Shown here piece by piece: positions 16,885 to 25,617 of a stretch of 64,000 nucleotides of DNA. This DNA is from Bdellovibrio sp. ZAP7 (GTDB taxonomy: Bacteria > Bdellovibrionota > UBA1018 > CAIMNF01). Made by a program: the position numbers and the translations under genes. Under the pieces are notes generated by a model, which ran no database searches, was not told the DNA's origin, and saw nothing but the letters and a program-made list of their open reading frames with translations. Location: contig CAMCGZ010000004.1 of the NCBI GenBank assembly GCA_945874535.1, positions 1 through 64,000 of the forward strand, in the 5' to 3' direction. Each line of letters starts with the position of its first letter. Position 1 is the first letter of the stretch.

Positions 16885-16931
16885 GATTTGATCCTAGCAT
16901 TGACCGGTAGCGTCGAGTTAAAGTTTTCTTC

Positions 16932-17825
16932 ATGAACAAGACATTGGAAACCAGACTGCATGACTCCTTGGTGGAGATCATCCGGAAGACTTCCGCCGAG
17001 CTTCCGGACGATGTGTTCGAGGCGATCGAAGAAGGGCGTCAGGCCGAGCAAACCGGTTCCTCCGCGGCCTATGCGATGAACATCATTTGCGACAATGTGG
17101 ACATCGCCAAGCGGAAGTCCCAGCCCCTGTGCCAGGACACCGGAACGGTCCTCTTTTACATCCATTTTCCGATGAAAACCGATTACGAGAAGCTTCAGAA
17201 GCTGATCAAAAAGGCCGTGGTTTCGGCCACCAAAAAGGGCTACCTCCGCCAGAACAGCGTGGACTCCATCACCGGTAAAAACAGCGGGAACAACATCGGC
17301 CCCGGGGCTCCTGTGATTCATGCGGAACCCTGGAAGAAAGACCATTTCGAGATCAAGCTCATGCTGAAGGGCGGCGGCTGCGAGAACGTGGGGGCGCAAT
17401 ACAGTTTGCCCGATTCCCGCGTCGGGGCGGGTCGGGATCTGAAGGGTGTTGAAAAGTGCATTCTCGATGCGGTCCAGAATGCTCAAGGCAAGGGCTGCGG
17501 TCCCGGGATTCTCGGAGTCGCGATCGGAGGCGATCGGGGTACCGGCTATGGGGCCTCGAAGGAGCAGTTTTTGAGAAAGCTCGGGGACCGGAACAAGAAT
17601 CCGGATCTGGCAGCGCTCGAGGAACGGATCACCCGTGAGGCGAATGAGCTTGGAATCGGTCCCATGGGATTCGGTGGCAAAACCACCTTGCTCGCAACCA
17701 AGATCACCGCGCTCAATCGGGTGCCGGCCTCGTTTTTTGTGAGCGTGTCTTACATGTGCTGGGCGTTCCGTCGTCAGGGCGCGAAAGTCAGCAACAAAGG
17801 GGAGATTCAAAAATGGCTGTATTAG
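16932..17825 (+). CDS. Fumarate hydratase class I, alpha subunit
   Basis: The N-terminal half of the oxygen-sensitive [4Fe-4S] fumarase of the TCA cycle, here as a separate 297-residue subunit. Candidate cluster cysteines are C67 (in LCQDTGT), about C150 (GGGCENVG) and about C189 (GKGCGPG). The family motif GGDRGTGYGASKEQ is present. It overlaps the beta subunit gene by 13 bases, consistent with equimolar, coupled synthesis. Tartrate dehydratase has the same architecture, but the motif spacing and TCA context favour fumarase. Confidence 0.92.
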   Translation: MNKTLETRLHDSLVEIIRKTSAELPDDVFEAIEEGRQAEQTGSSAAYAMNIICDNVDIAKRKSQPLCQDTGTVLFYIHFPMKTDYEKLQKLIKKAVVSATKKGYLRQNSVDSITGKNSGNNIGPGAPVIHAEPWKKDHFEIKLMLKGGGCENVGAQYSLPDSRVGAGRDLKGVEKCILDAVQNAQGKGCGPGILGVAIGGDRGTGYGASKEQFLRKLGDRNKNPDLAALEERITREANELGIGPMGFGGKTTLLATKITALNRVPASFFVSVSYMCWAFRRQGAKVSNKGEIQKWLY

Positions 17826-18430
17826 AACGCGAAGGCGGAGCGATCCAGTTGACCGCTCCGTTCACCGAAGAGAAGATCCGGAGTCTGAAAGTGGGCGATA
17901 TGGTGGAGATCACCGGCTTGCTTCTGACCGGACGGGACGCGGTTCACAAATGGTTGCACGATGGGAATGAACCCCCTGTGAAGGAAGTCGACCTCAAGAA
18001 TTCGATCATTTATCACTGCGGGCCGGTGATGATGAAGAAGGGTAAAAATTGGGTCGCAACTGCCGCTGGACCCACCACCTCGATTCGTGAGGAGCCTTAT
18101 CAGGCGGGCATCATCGAGAGATTCGGATTGAAGGCCGTGATTGGAAAAGGCGGCATGGGCGAGAAAACCCGTGAAGCCTGCAAAAAGTTCGGATGTGTTT
18201 ACCTGCATGCCGTGGGCGGGGCCGCTCAGGTTTTGGCCGAACGGATCCGTGCAGTCGAAGGCGTTTACGGACTCGAGACCTTCGGGAGCCCCGAGGCGAT
18301 CTGGAAACTGAGGGTCGAAAAATTTCCAGTCGTGGTCACGATCGACGCGCATGGAAACTCACTCCACAAAGAAGTCGAGGCATCGTCTTCGAGCAAGCTC
18401 GTTGAAATCGTCGGAAAAATCGGGAAATAA
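17813..18430 (+). CDS. Fumarate hydratase class I, beta subunit
   Basis: A 205-residue C-terminal-domain homologue of class I fumarase that completes the substrate site. The ATG at 17813 is used because GGGGAGA lies upstream and the protein then begins with a typical LTAPFTEEKIRSLKVGD pattern; the longer frame reads back into the alpha gene. Conserved motifs include YHCGPVM, GPTTSIREE and GKGGMGEKT. The stop codon abuts the start of the next gene with no gap. It works with the alpha subunit to interconvert fumarate and malate. Confidence 0.93.
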   Translation: MAVLEREGGAIQLTAPFTEEKIRSLKVGDMVEITGLLLTGRDAVHKWLHDGNEPPVKEVDLKNSIIYHCGPVMMKKGKNWVATAAGPTTSIREEPYQAGIIERFGLKAVIGKGGMGEKTREACKKFGCVYLHAVGGAAQVLAERIRAVEGVYGLETFGSPEAIWKLRVEKFPVVVTIDAHGNSLHKEVEASSSSKLVEIVGKIGK

Positions 18431-19159
18431 ATGGGTAAACTCGACGGCAAGAAGGCCCTCGTGCTCTGCGCATCGGGCGGGATCGGATTCGGGATCGCCT
18501 CAGAGTTGATGAATGAGGGGGCCCGAGTGGCGGTCACGGGCAGGACTGCCGAGCGCCTGCATGAAGCGAGGAGTCTCATGCCGATCGAAGAGACTCTCCA
18601 GGTCGATCACGCCTTCCCGGGAGCCACTCGACCGGTGGTCGAGAAGCTCATCGAAAAGTGGGGTGGGCTCGACATCCTCGTGCTTCATTCGCCGGCACCG
18701 GTGAAGGGGTACGTGGAGTACTTGAAGCCCGAAGATTGGAAAGACGGTTTCCAGAAGATTTATTTATCGCCTCTCGAAGCTCTTCAGGGCGCACTTCCGG
18801 CTCTCAAGAAATCGCTTTCACCACGCGTGATCTTCGTGTTGTCCACCGCGGCACGTGAGCCGATTCCAGGCTTGCCGATTTCAAGTTCCCTGCGTGCCGG
18901 ACTCGTTTCCCTCTGCAAGTCTTTGTCCCGCGAGTTGGCTTCCGAGCAAATCACGGTCAATGCCATCCTTCCCGGCTACACCCGTTCGGGAGATCCTCTG
19001 ATCACAGGTGGTGCCGGCCACATCGAGCAAACGGTTCCGCTCAAAAGGCTGGCCGAGCCCTTCGAACACGGGCGTTTGGCAGCGTTCTTGGCCTCACCTG
19101 AATCCGCATACATCACCGGGCAGGCGATTGCAGTGGATGGCGGCCTGATTCGGGCCTGA
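18431..19159 (+). CDS. SDR-fold protein with altered catalytic residues
   Basis: A 242-residue short-chain dehydrogenase/reductase fold. The nucleotide loop reads CASGGIGFGIA near residues 13-23 in place of TGxxxGIG, and the C-terminus carries the typical ITGQAIAVDGG. The active-site region reads VLSTAAREPIPGLPISSSL: the Ser-equivalent is present, but the canonical YxxxK is not. A subgroup of FabG-like proteins shows this. It could be a reductase with an altered mechanism or a non-catalytic partner. The gene starts immediately after the fumarase beta stop codon and is probably in the same operon. Confidence 0.82.
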   Translation: MGKLDGKKALVLCASGGIGFGIASELMNEGARVAVTGRTAERLHEARSLMPIEETLQVDHAFPGATRPVVEKLIEKWGGLDILVLHSPAPVKGYVEYLKPEDWKDGFQKIYLSPLEALQGALPALKKSLSPRVIFVLSTAAREPIPGLPISSSLRAGLVSLCKSLSRELASEQITVNAILPGYTRSGDPLITGGAGHIEQTVPLKRLAEPFEHGRLAAFLASPESAYITGQAIAVDGGLIRA

Positions 19160-19172
19160 TCGTGTCGTCTGG

Positions 19173-20384
19173 TTACCAGTGGGCTGTTCTGAAAGGGGCC
19201 AATGGCGTGCCCGTCAGTCCTTCGAAGAATTTCCGGAGATCTTCCGGCAAGTCGGCCTCGAAGGCCATGATCTTTCCGGTCGATGGGTGCCTGAAGCGCA
19301 GTCCGGCAGCATGAAGGGCGTGTCGGGGCAGAAGGAGCCGCGCCTCGACCTCTGCATAAGTGGTGGAGACAGGTCCCGGTATCTCAAACGGAGCATCCTC
19401 GTCCGGGCCACCTTCTGGAAAAGAGCCTTCCTCGAGAGAGTCCGGTTCCGAATCGGTGGGGTCCTCACTCTCCACGGGATCGGGTGAGACCTCCGACCGA
19501 AGGTCATCACGATTGCCGTCGAGGAGGGTCAAGACGTCATCTTCCGGGATTCCGTAAACCTTGTCACCGACCAGGGGGTAGCCCGCGATCTCGGCATGGA
19601 CGCGAATCTGGTGCTGGCGCCCGGTTCTCGGGAAGCAGGCCATGAGGGTGAATTCGCCGAGAGGCCCCTGTCTCGACTCGACCATCTCGAAGCGGGTTTC
19701 TGAGGGCAATCCCCCGGATTCGACTGGCAAAGGGACCATTTTGAGGCCGATCCGTCCCTTCGGGTTCTTACCAATGGGAGTCTCGACAGAGAAATGGTTC
19801 TGATCCGGGCGGCCGCGGACGATGGCCAGGTAGTATTTCTCGGTTTCGCGGTTCCGGAACTGTGAGGTCAACGCATTGCAAGCTTCTTTGGTCTTGGCGA
19901 GTAGAAGCACCCCGCTGGTTTCTTTGTCGATGCGGTGCACGAGGAAGAACTTGCGCTCGCTCGCCAAGTCCACTTTGAACCCGTCGGTTTTGAGATGGAT
20001 GAGCAGGGTGTTGAAGAAGTATCGTCCCGCCGGGTGAACGGGCAGGCGAGGCGGCTTGCTGATGACCAGGATCTCGTCATCCTGGTAGAGGACTTTGTAG
20101 TTGAAGTCGACTTCCGGCTCGGGTCTGCGAATCGATAAAACTTGCACGATGTCGCCCGGTTGAAGAGCAGAGCTCGCCTTGATCTTGCCCAGGGTCTGGT
20201 AGCGGGAACTCTCACGGAGCACGGTCACCGCCCCGGAGTCGATGGCCCGCTTCAATTGCTCCCGCGAGCGACGCGTGTAGCGGTCCATCAAAAAGCGATC
20301 CAAGCGGATTCCCGCCTGATTCGGTCCTACGGAATGGGTGACCCGGTATTCCGTCCCGGTGATTTTCTTCGTGGTGTCACTCAT
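19173..20384 (-). CDS. RluA-family 23S rRNA/tRNA pseudouridine synthase with an acidic insertion
   Basis: A 403-residue RNA pseudouridine synthase. The S4 RNA-binding domain (about 22-85) contains RLDRFLMDRYT. The catalytic motif is HRIDKETSG with Asp153. The later family motif GRQHQIRVH is present. Between that motif and the final strand lies an acidic, Pro/Ser/Glu-rich insertion of about 55 residues (roughly 280-335), unlike ordinary RluC or RluD, which are about 320 residues long. The exact target uridine cannot be told. The gene is convergent with the SDR gene (13-base gap) and divergent from the zinc peptidase gene. Confidence 0.9.
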   Translation of the reverse strand: MSDTTKKITGTEYRVTHSVGPNQAGIRLDRFLMDRYTRRSREQLKRAIDSGAVTVLRESSRYQTLGKIKASSALQPGDIVQVLSIRRPEPEVDFNYKVLYQDDEILVISKPPRLPVHPAGRYFFNTLLIHLKTDGFKVDLASERKFFLVHRIDKETSGVLLLAKTKEACNALTSQFRNRETEKYYLAIVRGRPDQNHFSVETPIGKNPKGRIGLKMVPLPVESGGLPSETRFEMVESRQGPLGEFTLMACFPRTGRQHQIRVHAEIAGYPLVGDKVYGIPEDDVLTLLDGNRDDLRSEVSPDPVESEDPTDSEPDSLEEGSFPEGGPDEDAPFEIPGPVSTTYAEVEARLLLPRHALHAAGLRFRHPSTGKIMAFEADLPEDLRKFFEGLTGTPLAPFRTAHW

Positions 20385-20470
20385 TAGCTAAATTTCTCTA
20401 TCACAAAAAGATTTGCTTATCTGACCTTTGTTCCTTACCCTTTCAGCATCAGGGATGAGAGGGGGAAACA

Positions 20471-22033
20471 ATGATTCATCCATTACTGGTAGCAATGATT
20501 GCTACATCCGCAGTAGTGTCCGGTTCCGCAAATGCCGCTTTTCAGGTGGTTCCGGCATCTAAATCATACATGCAACTCGAGCAGGCGTCTTCGCCTGAAA
20601 CGGCAGCCAGGCACTTTCTGAAGAGCATGGCCTCGGAGCTCGGGCTACGGGACGATCTCTCGGACCTGGCGTTCGAGTCGGTGACCCCGACTCCAGCCGG
20701 GTATTCGGTGCGCTTCCAGCAGATGTCGAACGGACTGCCGATCGACGGAGCCAATCTCGTGTTGACCCTTTCTCGCGATCTGCGGGTACTCGGTTATGTG
20801 AGTGATTATGTCCGTTCTGCCAATGGATACGGGCTCGAGTACTTCTCCAAGCAGAATTTCCAGTTGACCGAGCAAAACGCCCTCGATCGGGCTTTCGAGC
20901 AACTTCAGATGCGGTCTTCTCCGACCCGTCTCGAGACTGCGAAAATCATGATGATGGTTTCCGGTTCCCTTCGCTCGGTGTACCGGATCCAGCTCGCTTC
21001 TCCGAACGACCGCCTTTACGCCTGGGAAATCCTGGTCGATGCGATCGACGGACGGATTCACCGGTCGCGTGATCTTTCGGTTCATGCCCGTGGACGGGGC
21101 CAGGTGGCTGCGAAAGTGTTTGATCCGAATCCGACGATTAAATCCGGCAAGTCGGCTCAAGGATTGGATGCCAACAACGCTCACAATGCGTTCTTCGAGA
21201 CGGCTCTGACCCAGGTAACCCTCGATAACTTGGATCAGAAGAACGGCAAGTACGTTCTTTCGGGTCCAAATGTGGTGATTGTCGATTCCGAGAATCCGAA
21301 AAATCCGGAGTGCACCTTCGGTGATAAGATCGACCTCAAGCGGAACGACCCCTGCTTCGATGGCGTGAACGTGTACTACCACCTCGACAAGAACTTGAAG
21401 TATCTGAACGGGAAGCTCGGCTTCAATGCCAAGCCGATCAAATACAAGGGTGGAATCAAGGTAGACCCTCACGGATTGAACGGGGACGACAACTCCCATT
21501 ACAGCCCGTTCTCGGACGAACTCGCGTTCGGTCAGGGCGGTGTGGACGATGCTCAAGATCATGATGTGATCATTCACGAGCTCGGACATGCGCTTCATTC
21601 CTGGTTCACTAAAGGACATTTGTCCCAGGTCGAGGGTTTGAGTGAGGGAACCGGCGATTATTGGGCGGCCTCTTACTCCCGGACCTTCATGAAGCCTGGG
21701 CATATTGCCTATAACTGGACCTTCTCGTTCGACGGGCACAATGAGTACTGGCCGGGGCGGGTGACGAATGTCACGGCGAAGTATCCGGAGGGTGCGCGCG
21801 GTTCGATCCATACGGCCGGTCAGCTTTGGGCAACGGTTTGTATGGAAGTGCTCGAGACGATCGGCAAGGAAAAGGCTGATAAGCTTTTCTGGACGGCGAT
21901 TGCCAGCTTGAACGAGCGCTCGAGCCAGGCGGATGCCGCGAAGGCGTATGTGGTGGCGACGCAGCAGTTGTTTCCGCAGGATTTGCGGGCGGTGGTGGGG
22001 AAGTTCAAGGCTCGCGGATTCCCCGTCAACTGA
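20471..22033 (+). CDS. Secreted zinc metallopeptidase, thermolysin/fungalysin-like (M4/M36 clan)
   Basis: A 520-residue exported gluzincin peptidase. It has a signal peptide (residues 1-23, ending SANA), then an FTP-type propeptide near 55-130 (GLPIDGANLVL pattern) and a second propeptide region. The catalytic domain has zinc motif HELGH (369-373), with the third ligand in EGLSEGTGD (E392, and D396 downstream). A good Shine-Dalgarno (GAGGGGG) precedes the ATG. The stop codon TGA at 22031-22033 lies inside the left inverted repeat of an IS-like element, so the last codons may be changed from the ancestral gene. The role is probably protein digestion outside the cell or in the periplasm. Confidence 0.88.
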   Translation: MIHPLLVAMIATSAVVSGSANAAFQVVPASKSYMQLEQASSPETAARHFLKSMASELGLRDDLSDLAFESVTPTPAGYSVRFQQMSNGLPIDGANLVLTLSRDLRVLGYVSDYVRSANGYGLEYFSKQNFQLTEQNALDRAFEQLQMRSSPTRLETAKIMMMVSGSLRSVYRIQLASPNDRLYAWEILVDAIDGRIHRSRDLSVHARGRGQVAAKVFDPNPTIKSGKSAQGLDANNAHNAFFETALTQVTLDNLDQKNGKYVLSGPNVVIVDSENPKNPECTFGDKIDLKRNDPCFDGVNVYYHLDKNLKYLNGKLGFNAKPIKYKGGIKVDPHGLNGDDNSHYSPFSDELAFGQGGVDDAQDHDVIIHELGHALHSWFTKGHLSQVEGLSEGTGDYWAASYSRTFMKPGHIAYNWTFSFDGHNEYWPGRVTNVTAKYPEGARGSIHTAGQLWATVCMEVLETIGKEKADKLFWTAIASLNERSSQADAAKAYVVATQQLFPQDLRAVVGKFKARGFPVN

Positions 22034-22048
22034 CCCTTTTCACTGTTG
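22027..22048. repeat. Left terminal inverted repeat of the IS-like element
   Basis: The 22 bases beginning CAACTGACCC pair with the reverse complement of 23004-23025, with mismatches only at positions 11 and 16. The TGA within it, at 22031-22033, ends the upstream metallopeptidase gene. Confidence 0.85.
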
Positions 22049-22101
22049 TTGTTTAACTAGAGGGATTCATTTTTGGCCTGGTTTTTGTGGATCTAAGGTC
22101 C

Positions 22102-22995
22102 ATGAAACCAGGCTGCCCTCGTTTTAAAGACCACCCAGTTAAAAATATAGGTCCGGAAAACGGATCAGTGATCGCATACGGATCATTCTTTCGTGCTTGC
22201 GATAGTCGGCAGGTGAAGCGCTTTCGCTGTCGAGTCTGTGGATTTTGTTTTTCCCAGAGCACAGGAACTAGGCGTTACAGGCAAAAGAAACGGCGTATTG
22301 TTTCTCCGCTGTATCGACTGCTGGCTTCAGCAGTATCCCAGAGAAGGGCCGCGAGATTACTCGGGGTGGATAAGAAGACCGTGGTTCGTTACTTCAGATT
22401 CATCGCAAGCGAGTGTTTAGAACGCGAACAGCGGCGGTTAAGCAACTACAAGTATGAGCCACTTTCTAGAGTTCAATTCGACGATTTGGAAACGTCCGAA
22501 CACACCAAGCTGAAACCACTCAGTGTGGCGTTAGCCGTCGATCCCGATACCCGAAAAATCCTTGGTATTCAGGTGTCTCGAATGCCGGCTCGAGGCACGC
22601 AAGCCAAGGTCGCTCTGAAGAAATATGGGAAGAGGAGGGATGAACGTAAGTGGGGATGGAATCGACTTTTCCAGAGTTTAGTCCCTATGGTGAAGCCTGA
22701 TGCAGAATTTTTTTCGGATCAGAACCCGCATTATCCTCCCGTCGTAAGGAGATATTTTCCATTTGCCCGTCATGAGACAACGCCAGGAGGACGTGGGGCC
22801 ATTATCGGGCAAGGAGAGCTGAAGAAGTTGGCGTTCGACCCGCTTTTCGCATTAAATCACACGTGTGCCATGCTCAGGGCCAATATGAACCGCCTGCTCA
22901 GGAGAACCTGGTGTACGACCAAGACAGTACGTGGCCTTAAAGAACATTTGGCAATCTATGTTGACTATCACAATCGGTTTTTGACCGAAAGTTAG
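22102..22995 (+). CDS. IS1-like transposase with N-terminal zinc ribbon
   Basis: A 297-residue protein if the ATG at 22102 is used; a GTG at 22087 is also possible. The N-terminus resembles a zinc ribbon (C10, C38, C48, C51, C54 counted from the GTG), but the first CPxC is degenerate. A helix-turn-helix with RRAARLLGVDKKTVVRYFR follows. The catalytic region has a first acid in VQFDDLET and a second in FFSDQNPHY. The last helix, ALNHTCAMLRANMNRLLRR, matches the end region of IS1-type transposases, but no clear catalytic Glu is present where one is expected. It is intact as a frame. Whether it is active is uncertain. Confidence 0.78.
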   Translation: MKPGCPRFKDHPVKNIGPENGSVIAYGSFFRACDSRQVKRFRCRVCGFCFSQSTGTRRYRQKKRRIVSPLYRLLASAVSQRRAARLLGVDKKTVVRYFRFIASECLEREQRRLSNYKYEPLSRVQFDDLETSEHTKLKPLSVALAVDPDTRKILGIQVSRMPARGTQAKVALKKYGKRRDERKWGWNRLFQSLVPMVKPDAEFFSDQNPHYPPVVRRYFPFARHETTPGGRGAIIGQGELKKLAFDPLFALNHTCAMLRANMNRLLRRTWCTTKTVRGLKEHLAIYVDYHNRFLTES

Positions 22996-23003
22996 TTGGG
23001 GAC

Positions 23004-23025
23004 CAACAGGGAAAGGGGTCAGTTG
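23004..23025. repeat. Right terminal inverted repeat of the IS-like element
   Basis: Reverse-complement partner of 22027-22048. It contains TCA at 23019-23021, which on the minus strand is the TGA stop codon of prkA. Confidence 0.85.
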
Positions 23026-25172
23026 GAGCGGGACATGAGGAAGCCAATCACCTCTTTAGCCCCATCCACCCCATACCCGAACTTCCCCTGCATATTCTGA
23101 ATCGTCAGAGTCGCCAGCTTCGATCCCTCCGAAGTCTGGTCCTCGTGGTCCGTTCCGAACTGCTTGAGTGCCGTATGCATCTTCTGCAGCAGAGCCTTCT
23201 GGCTCTCGTAAAAATGCTTCTCCATCTTCATCCGCATCTCGGGAAACACCTTAAAGTAATCCATCTGCTCATTCGGGTGGTCCAACGACCAGGCACCGAT
23301 CTGGGTGATCAGGTTCCTACGGAACTGGGTGCGAGGTTCCTCGTCGTTGGGAGCTCCGACAATCGTCTCGAACTCCTTCAGCAGCGCCTGATCCGGTTCC
23401 TCGTAGGCCCCCGTGATCGGGTTCTTGATCCGTTCCTTCTTCAGGAGCGACGACAAATGCCCGATATACCGGCGCATGAAATCCCCCCACTGGCGCGTAT
23501 CGTACAAGCCGAGACAGTCCCTGACTTCGCGATCCACCAACTGGGCGTATTCTTCGAGCACGACATCAATGAACTTCTCATGGTCGTGGTACTGATCCAC
23601 CGGATCCTGTCTTAAGAATTCATACTCCGTGAGCCGTTTGACGAACTTCTTCAACTCATGGATCACGGCAAGGGGAGACAAAGCCTTGAATTGCGGATTC
23701 TGGGCCGCATCGATCAGAAGCGTTTTCAGCTCACGGGCAGAGGCCCCCGTTCTACCCTCGTAATAAGGTACATTGGCGTATTCTTCTTCGATCCGGGCGA
23801 GGGAGGCCTTCAGGTGCTTCCGCTCCTCTGCAGAGATCCGCTCCGGTAATTCACCATTCTCGTACAGCTTCAGTTTCTCAAGAGGCGTCAAACGCTCCAC
23901 CACATTCGAGATCTCTTCTGGGTAGTGATCGTGATGGGGCCGTTTCAGGCGCGTGAGAACCGACCACATGGCAATGGTCCAGGCCGTATGGGGTGTGACC
24001 GTTTTTTCACCGGCAATCGACGCCAGCAGGGGTTCATAGACCCTCTGTTCTTCGGTGAGTCTGAGAAGGTAGGGCACCTTTACTAGCTCGATCCTACCCT
24101 TGAAACTGCTGAAATCCGGGTATTCCTTGAAGGCATCGAGTTGGAGTTCGTTCGAAGATCCGATGAACACCGTATCGAGGTGGACAATGCTCCCGCCGAC
24201 ATTCACCTTGGCGGTCTCGCACGCGGTCAGCAGGTACTTGTAACTGTCGAGCGGGCGCTTCAGGAGATCATTGTAATCGATGATTCCTCGATTCGCTTCG
24301 GCCAGGTCGCCACTGATCGAAAACAGGTTGATTCCCTGGAGACTGGCCGGCAGTTGCGACAAGGACCGGTTCATGGTCAGTTGCTGATAATGGGCATCGA
24401 CGTGCATCTGGGGCTCGACCGTGATGAGTCCGGTCCGGTACATCCGTGAAAGGGTGAAGCGCTCCACACGGATGTGTTTCAGGACCTGGGAATAATCTCC
24501 CTGATAACTGTTGAGCAGGGCTTGATAGATGAGTTGGTCGCGATGGGACAGGCCTCCCTTGACCAAGCGATCGGGGATCGTAAAATCGTATTCGCCGAAC
24601 CATTTTGAACGTTCTTCTGCCGGGATCAGGAGCACCGGGTGATCCCGGAGCTCGCTCGGAATGATGCAGGCGATTTCCTCGTCGGGAAGGTAAGCGTAAG
24701 TCGTCAGGCTTCCGGAGCGGCGTTCCTGCTCACCTGTCCGGATCCCGAGACTCCCTCGAGTGACCTTGTCGATCGGGAAAATCCACGAAAAGGAGTAGAG
24801 TGCCCCTTCACGGGTTCTTGAGTATTCGCTGAGTCCGTCCATCAGAGCCGATACCAGAGTGCTCTTGGCGCTTCCGTTCGGACCGTGGAGTAAGATCAGG
24901 CGATTGTTGATTCCCTGATTGGAGAATGCACGCAGGATCCGGTAAATCTGGTCCTGGACATTCTCGAGTCCGATCACCTTTCCTTGAAAGGCGCGGAACC
25001 CTTTACCGCTCCTACCGTAATGTTCGAGCATGTCGGCAGAATACCCGGCCGTACCTCTGAGTTGGCGTGCAGGTTCGTTCTTCAGGATCTTCAAATACTC
25101 TTCGAAACTCAGGATCTGTTGATCGTCCCTGAATCCCTGTTTCACGCTCCTGCTGAGCTCATTCAGATCCAT
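23019..25172 (-). CDS. prkA: PrkA-type serine protein kinase (YeaG family)
   Basis: A 717-residue AAA+/kinase protein of the PrkA family, which is linked to starvation and stress signalling in E. coli and to sporulation in Bacillus. The N-terminal AAA domain has Walker A GPNGSAKST (97-105), followed by the long PrkA central region and the C-terminal kinase-like part ending near NMQGKFGYG. It is about 70 residues longer than E. coli YeaG. The stop codon lies in the right inverted repeat of the adjacent IS-like element. The usual partners YeaH and SpoVR are not next to it; three small unknown genes precede it and overlap in an operon. Confidence 0.92.
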   Translation of the reverse strand: MDLNELSRSVKQGFRDDQQILSFEEYLKILKNEPARQLRGTAGYSADMLEHYGRSGKGFRAFQGKVIGLENVQDQIYRILRAFSNQGINNRLILLHGPNGSAKSTLVSALMDGLSEYSRTREGALYSFSWIFPIDKVTRGSLGIRTGEQERRSGSLTTYAYLPDEEIACIIPSELRDHPVLLIPAEERSKWFGEYDFTIPDRLVKGGLSHRDQLIYQALLNSYQGDYSQVLKHIRVERFTLSRMYRTGLITVEPQMHVDAHYQQLTMNRSLSQLPASLQGINLFSISGDLAEANRGIIDYNDLLKRPLDSYKYLLTACETAKVNVGGSIVHLDTVFIGSSNELQLDAFKEYPDFSSFKGRIELVKVPYLLRLTEEQRVYEPLLASIAGEKTVTPHTAWTIAMWSVLTRLKRPHHDHYPEEISNVVERLTPLEKLKLYENGELPERISAEERKHLKASLARIEEEYANVPYYEGRTGASARELKTLLIDAAQNPQFKALSPLAVIHELKKFVKRLTEYEFLRQDPVDQYHDHEKFIDVVLEEYAQLVDREVRDCLGLYDTRQWGDFMRRYIGHLSSLLKKERIKNPITGAYEEPDQALLKEFETIVGAPNDEEPRTQFRRNLITQIGAWSLDHPNEQMDYFKVFPEMRMKMEKHFYESQKALLQKMHTALKQFGTDHEDQTSEGSKLATLTIQNMQGKFGYGVDGAKEVIGFLMSRSN

Positions 25173-25617
25173 GACCGGTTCCTTTCAAAGCGGTGATCTT
25201 GCCGAAGCCGGCACGGACTGAAAGCTTCAGCGCCTGGACCACCAGGAAATTCTCAATGTATTGAATCTTATCGGATGAGGCGAGTCCGCTCTTCTCGAAC
25301 CATTCCTTCTCGAGCGAGATGATCGTCGCGAACAAAGCGTCGATTTCCGCTTTCGATGAAAACGAGATTTTCTGGATCGGCAGAAGGGGGCCCTCCACCA
25401 GCACCCGTTCCACCGGATGCAGCGGGATCAGGTCTGCGAGTGGCTCTTCCAGAACCGGTTCGATCCACTCGTCGAAATCATCCATTGCGGTCGGAAAGGC
25501 CACGATTTCACGCTTGAGTTCACGGTCCTCGGCATAACGGGCGGGAGGGACTGAAAACTCCACGATCAGGTCGCGGTGAAGATCCCTCAAAGAATTGATC
25601 ACTTCTCCCCAGATCAT
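25159..25617 (-). CDS. Unknown protein of the prkA operon
   Basis: A 152-residue, acidic, mostly helical protein with no recognised domain, signal peptide or membrane segment. It overlaps prkA by 14 bases at its 3' end and the gene before it by four bases (25614-25617), so all are probably translated together. Mid-protein stretches such as LADLIPLHPVERVLVEGP alternate charged and hydrophobic residues. It could be a PrkA partner or substrate. That is inferred from position only. Confidence 0.75.
   Translation of the reverse strand: MIWGEVINSLRDLHRDLIVEFSVPPARYAEDRELKREIVAFPTAMDDFDEWIEPVLEEPLADLIPLHPVERVLVEGPLLPIQKISFSSKAEIDALFATIISLEKEWFEKSGLASSDKIQYIENFLVVQALKLSVRAGFGKITALKGTGHGSE

Larger units (their letters stand above)
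22027..23025 (+). mobile_element. IS-like element of 999 bp with 22-bp terminal inverted repeats
   Basis: Near-perfect inverted repeats (20 of 22 positions identical) bound a single transposase gene. The ends run CAACTGACCC...CTGTTG inward from both sides. No target-site duplication is visible. The element is richer in A and T than its neighbours. It sits exactly at the junction of two convergent genes, and its outer bases provide TGA for both. It is related by its transposase to the IS1/IS1595-like zinc-ribbon group; the exact family is uncertain. Confidence 0.8.

Noticed and set aside
16641-17810. 389-codon minus-strand open frame opposite the fumarase alpha gene
   Set aside because: It is antisense to a gene with clear cluster cysteines, and it overlaps the TolC-like gene in a different frame.
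22017-23035. Target-site duplication for the IS-like element
   Set aside because: The bases outside the inverted repeats on each side do not match over any length that I could see.
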